A stretch of 9,613 nt of DNA from the NCBI GenBank assembly GCA_937996755.1, contig CALKUS010000282.1:1-9613 (forward strand), read 5' to 3'. Position numbers and translations under genes: made by a program. Positions 1 to 5,473 of the stretch are shown piece by piece. The DNA comes from an uncultured Pseudomonadota bacterium (GTDB lineage: Bacteria; Pseudomonadota; Gammaproteobacteria; Xanthomonadales; Ahniellaceae). Numbering within the stretch: the first letter of the stretch is position 1; each line of letters begins with the position of its first letter. The notes under the pieces were generated by a model. That model did not search any database and was not told the DNA's origin. It saw only the letters and a list, made by a program, of their open reading frames with translations.

Positions 1-88
1 GAACATGGACTCGTTCGCGAAGGCCTTCTCGTGCAATGCCGGCGACAAGATGGTCAACTCGGGCGACGCGAAGGTCGCGATCTGGTGA
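1..88 (+). CDS. M13 family (neprilysin/PepO-like) metallopeptidase, C-terminal fragment
   Basis: Only the last 28 codons are present, in the frame starting at base 2 and ending in TGA at 86-88. The tail contains FAKAFSCNAGDKMV and ends in the residues KVAIW. M13 zinc endopeptidases end in a similar way: a segment of the type N-x-x-x-F-x-x-A-F-x-C-x-x-G-D-x-M, then a short stretch closing on a C-terminal Trp (neprilysin ends CRVW). The zinc-binding HExxH and the rest of the catalytic domain lie outside the window, so activity cannot be judged. Bacterial members are usually exported, cell-envelope or periplasmic oligopeptidases. Two hairpins follow directly, so transcription probably ends here and the gene is not linked to rapA. 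The family call rests on this short tail alone. Confidence 0.72.
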   Translation, partial: NMDSFAKAFSCNAGDKMVNSGDAKVAIW

Positions 89-94
89 TGTAGC

Positions 95-117
95 GACGGG
101 CAGCGTAGCTGCCCGTC
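95..117 (+). terminator. First hairpin after the M13 peptidase gene
   Basis: A perfect 9-bp inverted repeat, GACGGGCAG at 95-103 and CTGCCCGTC at 109-117, encloses a 5-nt loop. It starts 7 nt after the stop codon. No T-run follows (TCCGG), so alone it is more likely a 3'-end stabiliser or pause hairpin than a complete terminator. It probably acts together with the hairpin at 131-151. Confidence 0.5.
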
Positions 118-130
118 TCCGGTGTTCGAT

Positions 131-154
131 ACGCCCGCCTTGCGCGGGCGTTTT
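131..154 (+). terminator. Rho-independent terminator of the M13 peptidase gene
   Basis: The 8-bp stem ACGCCCGC (131-138) pairs with GCGGGCGT (144-151) across a 5-nt loop. TTTT begins at 151 and a further T-rich stretch (CGTTT) follows. A GC-rich stem with a U-tract is the classic intrinsic terminator. It insulates rapA from upstream transcription. Confidence 0.85.
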
Positions 155-165
155 CGTTTCTCGCC

Positions 166-265
166 GTCTGAGTCCGGGTCTGAGTGCGAGTACACCGTGA
201 TTCCGAGCGAGCCGGACAAGCTGGCGGAGGCACTCTGGGTTACGCACTCAGACCCAGACCCAGAC
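166..265. repeat. Hexamer-arm inverted repeat, copy 1
   Basis: Two 22-nt arms (166-187 and 244-265) are inverted copies of each other, matching at 20 of 22 positions, with 56 nt between them. Each arm is built from degenerate tandem hexamers of the TCTGAG/TCTGGG type, ending in TCTGAGTGC towards the centre. A second element of the same design is at 5361-5471. Bases 176-196 here are identical over 21 nt to the reverse complement of 5435-5455, so the two are related and lie in opposite orientation. The element sits between a terminator and the rapA promoter region. I see no coding capacity; the apparent reading frame gives Ser/Glu-rich repeats, as expected from the hexamer. Its function is unknown. 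It could be a REP-like or MITE-like dispersed element. Confidence 0.7.
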
Positions 266-314
266 AACGGGTCCGCCGGGCGTGACACGGAGAAACGCCA
301 CGCTGCACGCCGCC

Positions 315-323
315 TGCGATAAT
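315..323 (+). promoter_or_regulatory. Possible extended -10 promoter of rapA
   Basis: TGCGATAAT contains a TGn extension followed by GATAAT, which matches TATAAT at 5 of 6 positions. It lies in an otherwise very GC-rich stretch 27 nt before the rapA start codon. Transcription would start near 330, giving a leader of about 20 nt. No good -35 hexamer sits at the usual 17-bp distance; GTGACA at 282-287 is too far away. Extended -10 promoters can work without one. This is a motif match only. Confidence 0.4.
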
Positions 324-349
324 GGGGGACCATCGCAAGCCCCGCGCGC

Positions 350-3193
350 ATGCCCTTCGCCCCCGGACAACGCTGGATTTCCGCTGCCGAGCCCGAACTG
401 GGGCTGGGCACCGTGCTGCGCATCGACGGGCGCACGGTGCAGGTGCTGTTCGCGCGTACGGGCGTGCTGCGCCACTACGCGACGCAGTCCGCGCCGCTGC
501 TGCGCGCGTCGTTCCAGGCCGGCGACACGATCACCGCGAACGGCGAGCCGCTGCGCGTGGAGTCGGTCGCGGAGCGCGACGGCGTGCTGCATTACTCGGG
601 GGGCGGCCGTAGCGTCGCCGAGGGCGCGCTCGACGACCTGCAGAGCGTCTCCAAGGCGAACGATCGCCTGGTGAGCGCGCGCGTCGACGCGGCGGACCGA
701 TTCGACCTGCGGCTCGCGGCGCTCGAGCGGCGCGCGCAGGCGCGCGGCGACGCGTCGTGGGGCGTGCAGAGCGCGCGCATCGACCTGATCCCGCACCAGC
801 TGCGCGTGGCGCAGGTCGCATCGTCGCGGCGACCCCCGCGCGTGCTGCTGGCCGATGAAGTCGGCCTCGGCAAGACGATCGAGGCCGGGCTCATCATCGC
901 GCGCCAGGTCGCGAGCGGGCGCGCCGGGCGCGTGCTGGTGCTCGTCCCGGAGGCGCTCGTCTACCAGTGGTTCGTCGAGCTGCTGCGCCGCTTCAACCTG
1001 TCGTTCGCGATCTTCGACGAAGAGCGCGTCGCCGCGATCGAGCTGGCCGGCGACGGGCGCAACCCGTTCCAGGACGAGCAGCTCGTGCTCACCGACCCGA
1101 ATTTCCTGCTCACGCATCCGGAGCGCGCGCGCTCGTGCGTGCAGGCGGGATGGGACCTGCTCGTGGTGGACGAGGCGCACCATCTGGCGTGGTCGCCGGA
1201 GGCCGAGAGCGCCGAATACATCCTCGCCGAGGCGCTCGCGAAGCGCACGCCGGGCGTGGTGCTGCTCACGGCGACGCCCGAGCAACTCGGCCGCACCGGT
1301 CATTTCGCGCGGCTGCGCCTGCTGGATCCGGCGCGCTTCCACGACCTCGCCGCCTACCAGCACGAGGCCGAAGGCTACGTCGCGCTGTCCGGCCTGGCCG
1401 ACACGCTGCTGCGCGGCGACGCGCCCGATGCGGAACAGCAGCCCCTGCTCGAGCGCCTGCTCGCGGCCGAGAGCGATGCGAGCGCGGTGGCGCTGATCGC
1501 GCGCGACGACCCGGAGTCGCGGCGCGAGCTGCTGCGCCGGCTGGTCGACCGCCACGGCACGGGACGCGTGATGTTCCGCAACCGCCGCGCGGGCGTCGGC
1601 GGTTTCCCCGCGCGCGTGCCGCACCTCGAGCGGCTGGCCGCGCCCACGCAATCGCTGCGCGACAACGCGATCGAGGAGTTCCTCGGCGACATCGCGCAGC
1701 CGCCGTTCGCGCCCGCGCTCTCGTACCTCGACGATCCACGCCTGGCGTGGCTCATCAGCTTGCTCGACGCGCATCCGCGCGAGAAGTTCCTGCTGCTCTG
1801 CCGCTGCCAGCCGAAGCTGCATGCGATCGAGGAAGCGCTGCGCCTGCGTTCCGGCGTGCCCGTCGCGCGTTTCCACGAAGGCCTCGGCCTCGTGCAGCGC
1901 GATCGCAATGCGGCGCACTTCGCGGCGCCCGACGGCGCACGCCTCCTGCTCTGCACCGAGATCGGCTCGGAAGGCCGCAATTTCCAGTTCGCGCACCACG
2001 TCGTGTTCTGGGACCTGCCGCTCGACCCGGACCTCGTGGAGCAGCGCATCGGCCGCCTCGACCGCATCGGCCAGCGCGGCGACGTGCACATCCACGTCGC
2101 GGTGTTCGAGGGCAGCGCACAGGCCGCGCTGCTCGACTGGCTCGACCTCGGCCTCGACGCGTTCCGGCGCAGCCCCGAGGACGGTCGCGTGCTGCTGAAG
2201 CAATTCGGCGAGCAGCTCGTCGCGGCCGCGCTCGCCTGCGCGCGCGGCGTGCCGGACGCGCAGGCGGCGTTGTCGGCGCTGATCGCCGAGACGCGGGTAC
2301 GGCACGAGGAGCTCGCCGAGGCGATCGTGCGCGGCCGCGATCGGCTGCTCGAGCTCAATACGCAGTTCGCCGAGGGCGCCGAGGCGTTGCGCGAGCGCCT
2401 GGGCGCGATCGACGGCGACGAATCGCTCGACGAATTCGTGACGGCGCTGTTCGAGCACTTCGGCATCGACGTGGACGAGATGGGCGCGCGCAGCGTGCGC
2501 CTCGATCCGGAAATGCTCGCGACCGACGTGTTCCCGGGCCTCGAAGGCGGTCCGCGCCAGGCCACGTTCGACCGCGCGACGGCGCTCGCGCGCGACGACC
2601 TGTTGTTCCTGCGCCCGGACCACCCGATGGTGTCGGGCGCGCTGGACCTGCTGCTCTCGAGCGAAGCGGGCAACGCCGCGTTCCTGCTCGACGACACGCT
2701 GCCGCCGCGCTCCGCGCTGCTCGAGGCGGTCTTCGTGCTCGAATGCGTGGCGCCGCCCGCGCTCGCGGTCGAGCGTTTCCTGCCGGCGCAGCCGCTGCGC
2801 GTGGTGGTCGATTCGCGTCGCGCGGAACGCGAAGGCTTCGTGCCGGACGCGCGCAGCCTCGCGCGCGCACCGGACCGCCAGGTCGACCTCGCGCGCTATC
2901 GCAAGGTGCTCGCGCAACTCGTGCCGCCGCTGCTCGAATCCGCGAAGCAGGTGGCGACGCGTCGTGGCGCGCAGCGCGCGGCGGAGGCGGTCGCGCGCGC
3001 GGACGTCGAGCTCGCGGCCGAGATCGAGCGCCTCGAGGCGCTCGCGCGCGTGAACCCCGGCGTGCGGCCGCAGGAGATCGCGGCGGCGCGCGAAGAACGC
3101 GACGCGCTACGCAGCCTGCTGCCGGAATCGCGCGTGCGGCTCGACGCGCTGCGCCTCGTGGTCAGTGCGGATTTCCTGGCCCTGCGCGCCTAG
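350..3193 (+). CDS. rapA: RNA polymerase-associated protein RapA (HepA), Swi2/Snf2-family ATPase
   Basis: The protein has 947 residues, close to the 968 of E. coli RapA. RapA binds RNA polymerase and uses ATP to reactivate stalled or post-termination enzyme, promoting its recycling. The order is complete. An N-terminal Tudor-like region spans about residues 1-105. Helicase lobe 1 has Walker A DEVGLGKT (169-176), the DEAH box DEAHHL (274-279) and motif III TATP (307-310). Lobe 2 has TEIGSEGRNFQF followed by motif VI EQRIGRLDRIGQ (564-575). The RapA-specific C-terminal region is rich in charged helices. No motif residue is missing, so it should be active. The ATG at 350 gives the usual family N-terminus (PGQRWIS...), but there is no clear Shine-Dalgarno sequence; GGGGGA at 324-329 is about 20 nt upstream. 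A possible extended -10 lies at 315-323. The 3' end overlaps the convergent rhomboid gene by 32 nt. Long open frames in the other registers across this gene are composition artefacts. Confidence 0.97.
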   Translation: MPFAPGQRWISAAEPELGLGTVLRIDGRTVQVLFARTGVLRHYATQSAPLLRASFQAGDTITANGEPLRVESVAERDGVLHYSGGGRSVAEGALDDLQSVSKANDRLVSARVDAADRFDLRLAALERRAQARGDASWGVQSARIDLIPHQLRVAQVASSRRPPRVLLADEVGLGKTIEAGLIIARQVASGRAGRVLVLVPEALVYQWFVELLRRFNLSFAIFDEERVAAIELAGDGRNPFQDEQLVLTDPNFLLTHPERARSCVQAGWDLLVVDEAHHLAWSPEAESAEYILAEALAKRTPGVVLLTATPEQLGRTGHFARLRLLDPARFHDLAAYQHEAEGYVALSGLADTLLRGDAPDAEQQPLLERLLAAESDASAVALIARDDPESRRELLRRLVDRHGTGRVMFRNRRAGVGGFPARVPHLERLAAPTQSLRDNAIEEFLGDIAQPPFAPALSYLDDPRLAWLISLLDAHPREKFLLLCRCQPKLHAIEEALRLRSGVPVARFHEGLGLVQRDRNAAHFAAPDGARLLLCTEIGSEGRNFQFAHHVVFWDLPLDPDLVEQRIGRLDRIGQRGDVHIHVAVFEGSAQAALLDWLDLGLDAFRRSPEDGRVLLKQFGEQLVAAALACARGVPDAQAALSALIAETRVRHEELAEAIVRGRDRLLELNTQFAEGAEALRERLGAIDGDESLDEFVTALFEHFGIDVDEMGARSVRLDPEMLATDVFPGLEGGPRQATFDRATALARDDLLFLRPDHPMVSGALDLLLSSEAGNAAFLLDDTLPPRSALLEAVFVLECVAPPALAVERFLPAQPLRVVVDSRRAEREGFVPDARSLARAPDRQVDLARYRKVLAQLVPPLLESAKQVATRRGAQRAAEAVARADVELAAEIERLEALARVNPGVRPQEIAAAREERDALRSLLPESRVRLDALRLVVSADFLALRA

Positions 3194-3806
3194 CGCGATA
3201 CCGCCAGAACATCAGCATCACGAACCCCGCGACGAGCCCACCGAGGTGCGCGAAGTGCGCCACGCTCGCCTGCTTCCCGGTGAGCCCGAGCACGAGCTCG
3301 ACGAGGCCGTAACCCGTCACGAACAGCCACGCGGGCATCGGGATCGGCGGGATGATCAGCAGTATCCGCTCGCGCGGCCAGAACATGCCGAATGCGAGCA
3401 GCAGCCCGAACACGCCGCCCGAAGCGCCGAGCGTAGGGACCATTTGCCCGGGCTCGAAGATCGCCATCGTCGTGAGCTGCGCCGCGGCCGCGCCCAGTAC
3501 ACAGACCAGGAAGTAGATCGAGTAGCGGCGCGCACCGAGCACCGCCTCGATGCGCGAGCCGAACATGTACAGTGCGAGCCCGTTGAACAGCAGGTGCGTG
3601 AGGCTGCCGTGCAGGAGCGCATACGTCACGAGCTGCCACGGCTCGAAGCCGATCGCGAACGGCGCGCCGCCGAGCAGTACCACCTCGTGCGGGCCGAGCG
3701 GCCACAGCGCGAGGCGCAGAGTGAACGCTTCGCCGAGCAGGGCTTGCAGCGCGAAGCCCGCGACCACTGCGATCAGCAGCAGTCGCGTTACCGGCGGAAT
3801 GCGCAT
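3162..3806 (-). CDS. Rhomboid family intramembrane serine protease
   Basis: The protein has 214 residues with about six hydrophobic segments, a typical length for a minimal bacterial rhomboid. Rhomboids cut membrane proteins within or next to their transmembrane helices, using a Ser-His dyad in the inner membrane. The visible signature is HGSLTHLLFN (66-75; H71 and N75 match the conserved oxyanion-site His and Asn of GlpG), GASG (127-130, nucleophile S129) and AHLGG with H187 as the catalytic base. All key residues are present. The open frame extends upstream to 4031, but that part is Arg/Ser-rich and lies opposite the oxygenase gene. The ATG at 3804-3806 is preceded by AGAGGGA at good spacing and leads straight into the first membrane helix (RLLLIAVVAGFALQALL). 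It is divergent from the oxygenase gene and convergent with rapA. The substrate cannot be inferred. Confidence 0.93.
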   Translation of the reverse strand: MRIPPVTRLLLIAVVAGFALQALLGEAFTLRLALWPLGPHEVVLLGGAPFAIGFEPWQLVTYALLHGSLTHLLFNGLALYMFGSRIEAVLGARRYSIYFLVCVLGAAAAQLTTMAIFEPGQMVPTLGASGGVFGLLLAFGMFWPRERILLIIPPIPMPAWLFVTGYGLVELVLGLTGKQASVAHFAHLGGLVAGFVMLMFWRYRARRAGPGNPH

Positions 3807-3843
3807 CGTCCCTCTGTTCCAATGGCAGTCGGTCGTGCATGAG

Positions 3844-4428
3844 ATGGCGTCGGGTGCCGAAAAGTCAATCGCCGACGGCCTGGCGCTGGCCGGCTGGGCG
3901 GTGGCCGACGCGTTCCTCGACGCTGCGCTCGTGCAGGCGCTCGCGCGCGAATGCCGCGAACTCGCGCTGGAACCCGCCGCCGTTGGGCGCGGCACGCGGC
4001 ATCGCGACGACGCGCTGCGCGGCGACCGCACGCACTGGCTCGAGGCCGGCGCGAGCGCGGCGCGGGACGCATTGCTCGCACGGCTCGATGCGCTGCGCGT
4101 CGCGCTGAACGAGGCCTGTTTCCTGGGCCTCGCCGACGTCGAGGCGCACTTTGCGCACTACCCGCCCGGCGCGCGTTACGTGCGCCACCGCGACCGCTTC
4201 CGCGACGACGACCACCGCGTCGTGTCGCTCGTCGTCTACCTCAATGCCGACTGGGACGCGCCGCGCAACGGCGGCGAGCTGCGGCTGTACGACACAGCGG
4301 GCAACGCCCACGACGTCGCACCGCTCGGCGGCCGTGCCGCGTGTTTCCTCAGCGCCGACATCGAGCACGAAGTGCTGCCCGCGACGCGCGATCGCCTCAG
4401 CGTGGCCGCCTGGCTACGCAGGCGCTGA
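3844..4428 (+). CDS. 2-oxoglutarate/Fe(II)-dependent oxygenase, prolyl-hydroxylase-like (SM-20/PPHD type)
   Basis: The protein has 194 residues and is a single double-stranded beta-helix oxygenase domain. The iron ligands are visible: H115 and D117 in RHRDRF, and H175 in ADIEHEVLP. R184 lies nine residues after the last His, the position of the 2-oxoglutarate-binding Arg in PHD-type enzymes. HYPPGARY (105-112), RFRDDD and VVYLNADWD follow the pattern of the Pseudomonas prolyl hydroxylase PPHD, which hydroxylates a proline in EF-Tu. Activity on EF-Tu is an inference from that likeness. The start is uncertain. ATG at 3844 gives the usual N-terminus (IADGLALAGWAVADAFL) with no strong ribosome site. 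ATG at 3799 would add 15 residues and overlap the rhomboid start. GTG at 3835 is another option. The gene is divergent from the rhomboid gene with 37 nt between starts, so any promoter must be compact or lie inside the neighbour. Confidence 0.92.
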   Translation: MASGAEKSIADGLALAGWAVADAFLDAALVQALARECRELALEPAAVGRGTRHRDDALRGDRTHWLEAGASAARDALLARLDALRVALNEACFLGLADVEAHFAHYPPGARYVRHRDRFRDDDHRVVSLVVYLNADWDAPRNGGELRLYDTAGNAHDVAPLGGRAACFLSADIEHEVLPATRDRLSVAAWLRRR

Positions 4429-4511
4429 GCTTCGTCGCGCTCGATTCGCCCGCGCCATCCCTGGCGTGGACCGCTTCGTAGGGTCGCCCCATCGGACATC
4501 CTGTCCTCGGA

Positions 4512-4559
4512 CATTTCTCGCAGCAGCCGCCGATAAGGCGGCTGCTAGCGCGAGAAATG
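4512..4559. repeat. Large stem-loop overlapping the 3' end of the alkyltransferase-like gene
   Basis: An outer 10-bp perfect stem (4512-4521 with 4550-4559) stacks on an inner 10-bp perfect stem (4522-4531 with 4537-4546). The only bulge is 3 nt at 4547-4549, and the loop is GATAA at 4532-4536. The stop codon and last codons of the minus-strand gene lie inside the structure. No T-run follows on either strand, so it is not a standard intrinsic terminator. It may act as a 3'-end stabiliser or bidirectional pause between convergent genes, or belong to a dispersed palindromic repeat family. Smaller palindromes lie just to the left: CGCCA/TGGCG at 4453-4466 and GGACA/TGTCC at 4494-4506. Confidence 0.65.
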
Positions 4560-4895
4560 ACCCCAGAGCTGCTCGTCGAGCGAGCGCTTCCAGCCGAAGC
4601 GGGACAGATCGACCTTGCCGCCGAGCACGACGACCTTCTCGCGCGCCAGTCGCTTCGATTGTTCCGCGAACGGTGCCGACCCTTGCGGGAACGCGAGCGA
4701 GCCGTCCGCGCGCAGGATGCGCCACCAGGGCGTGTCGTCGGCGGGATCGTGGCGCAGCGACCAGCCCACGAGGCGCGCGCGGCCCTTCAGGCCGGCCTCG
4801 GCCGCGATTTGTCCGTAGCTCGCGACGCGGCCGCGCGGGACGCGGCGCACGGTCGCGAGGATGCTGCGCGCGGCCGGGGACAAGTTGCTCGCCAT
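4545..4895 (-). CDS. atl: Alkyltransferase-like protein (ATL), MGMT-family DNA-damage recognition protein
   Basis: The protein has 116 residues and consists only of the DNA-binding domain of O6-methylguanine methyltransferases. RVASYGQIAAEAG (23-35) and the ARLVG segment with R41 (the base-flipping arginine finger) are present. The acceptor motif PCHRV of true MGMTs is replaced by PWWRI (56-60), so W57 stands in place of the reactive Cys and the protein cannot remove alkyl groups. In known ATLs (E. coli YbaZ/eAtl, fission yeast Atl1), a non-Cys residue at this site marks proteins that bind O6-alkylguanine and pass the lesion to nucleotide excision repair. Here the usual His is also Trp (W58). 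The ATG at 4893-4895 gives the expected N-terminus. No ribosome site is visible, and a possible -10 at 4902-4907 would make the transcript nearly leaderless. It converges with the oxygenase gene and diverges from the gene at 4946. The stop codon lies inside the 4512-4559 stem-loop. Confidence 0.92.
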   Translation of the reverse strand: MASNLSPAARSILATVRRVPRGRVASYGQIAAEAGLKGRARLVGWSLRHDPADDTPWWRILRADGSLAFPQGSAPFAEQSKRLAREKVVVLGGKVDLSRFGWKRSLDEQLWGHFSR

Positions 4896-4901
4896 TCGCT
4901 T

Positions 4902-4907
4902 AGCATA
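4902..4907 (-). promoter_or_regulatory. Possible -10 element of the alkyltransferase-like gene
   Basis: On the minus strand this reads TATGCT, matching TATAAT at 4 of 6 positions, inside GTTATGCTAAG, the only AT-rich spot in the 50-nt divergent gap. Transcription would start about 7 nt downstream, at or within a base or two of the A of the start codon at 4895, giving a leaderless or near-leaderless mRNA. No -35 hexamer is recognisable. Weak evidence. Confidence 0.25.
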
Positions 4908-4945
4908 ACGACAGGGCGCGACCAGTCGCCGCCGGGAATTCCGCC

Positions 4946-5350
4946 ATGCACAGCTTCGAGGACGTCCGCGCGCACGTCGCTTCGCACTACGCGATCGGCG
5001 ACAGCTCGCCCTACCTGGTCAGCTTCGACCTCGCGCTCGGCGAAGGCCGGCGCCAGTCGATGTTCCTCGCCGAGATCGAAGGCGAGGACGGCGCGCGCTA
5101 TCTCCGGCTGAGCACGCCGATCGCGCCGCTCGGCCGCTTCGATGCCGCAAAGTGCCTGCAGTTCAATTGGGCGCAGCGCGTCGGCTGGTTCGCGCTGTCG
5201 GAAATCGACGGGCAGGATTTCCTGCACCTGTGCGAGAACCGCCCCTACCGCGGCCTCTCCGGCAAGGAGCTCGATCGCGTGATCGTCGAGATCGGCACGC
5301 TGGCCGATCGGCTCGAGCACCTGATGAACCGGGGGAAAGACGTCGCCTGA
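4946..5350 (+). CDS. Conserved-looking protein of unknown function, possibly with a YbjN/CesT-like fold
   Basis: I do not recognise this 134-residue soluble protein by name. It has no signal peptide, membrane segment or Cys/His metal cluster. The predicted order is: helix (SFEDVRAHVASHYA), three strands (YLVSFDLAL, RRQSMFLAEIE, RYLRLSTPIA), a helix (DAAKCLQFNWAQ), two strands (WFALSEIDG, DFLHLCEN) and a long C-terminal helix (KELDRVIVEIGTLADRLEHLM). This helix-sheet-helix-sheet-helix order resembles the YbjN and type III secretion chaperone fold. That is inference from pattern, not a sequence match. Clean codon use and a plausible protein composition support a real gene. The ATG at 4946 has only a weak GGGAA upstream at 4934-4938. 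It is divergent from the alkyltransferase-like gene by 50 nt and ends 10 nt before the second hexamer-arm repeat. Confidence 0.82.
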   Translation: MHSFEDVRAHVASHYAIGDSSPYLVSFDLALGEGRRQSMFLAEIEGEDGARYLRLSTPIAPLGRFDAAKCLQFNWAQRVGWFALSEIDGQDFLHLCENRPYRGLSGKELDRVIVEIGTLADRLEHLMNRGKDVA

Positions 5351-5360
5351 TCGACGCGAC

Positions 5361-5471
5361 GCGCGAGTCGCAGTCTGAGTCTGAGCCTGAGTCTGAGTGC
5401 GCGAGGTCGCGCGTTTTGGCGACCGGAAGCCTCGGGTGTACTCGCACTCAGACCCAGACTCAGACTCGCGC
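5361..5471. repeat. Hexamer-arm inverted repeat, copy 2, between convergent genes
   Basis: The outer ends are a perfect 9-bp inverted pair, GCGCGAGTC at 5361-5369 and GACTCGCGC at 5463-5471. Inside, each arm carries tandem TCTGAG-type hexamers. The inner 24 nt, 5377-5400 against 5444-5467, match at 22 of 24 positions. The left arm has about two more hexamers than the right, consistent with copy-number change by slippage. The 43-nt centre holds a smaller hairpin, GGTCGC at 5405-5410 with GCGACC at 5419-5424. The element almost fills the 123-nt gap between the gene ending at 5350 and the pit stop at 5474. As RNA it would fold into a long stem from either strand, so it may end or protect both transcripts. 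It is related to copy 1 at 166-265 through a shared 21-nt stretch in the opposite orientation. Confidence 0.75.
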
Positions 5472-5473
5472 TG

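Noticed and set aside
122..322. A 66-codon frame containing Ser/Glu repeats (SPSESGSECE)
   Set aside because: The repeat residues are just the hexamer-arm repeat read in frame, and the frame starts inside a terminator.
248..2917. An 889-codon open frame on the minus strand opposite rapA
   Set aside because: Its translation is a low-diversity Arg/His/Ala/Glu-rich string with no domain, and it mirrors the codon structure of rapA, whose helicase motifs are unmistakable. Long antisense frames are expected in DNA this GC-rich.
967..3312. A 781-codon plus-strand frame overlapping rapA
   Set aside because: Translation is Arg/Ala/Pro-rich with no motifs and is in a different register from the complete rapA gene. 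It is a composition artefact.
3807..4031. N-terminal extension of the rhomboid protein by 75 residues
   Set aside because: The extension is Ser/Arg/Ala-rich, antisense to the oxygenase gene, and a good ribosome site lies directly before the internal ATG at 3806.
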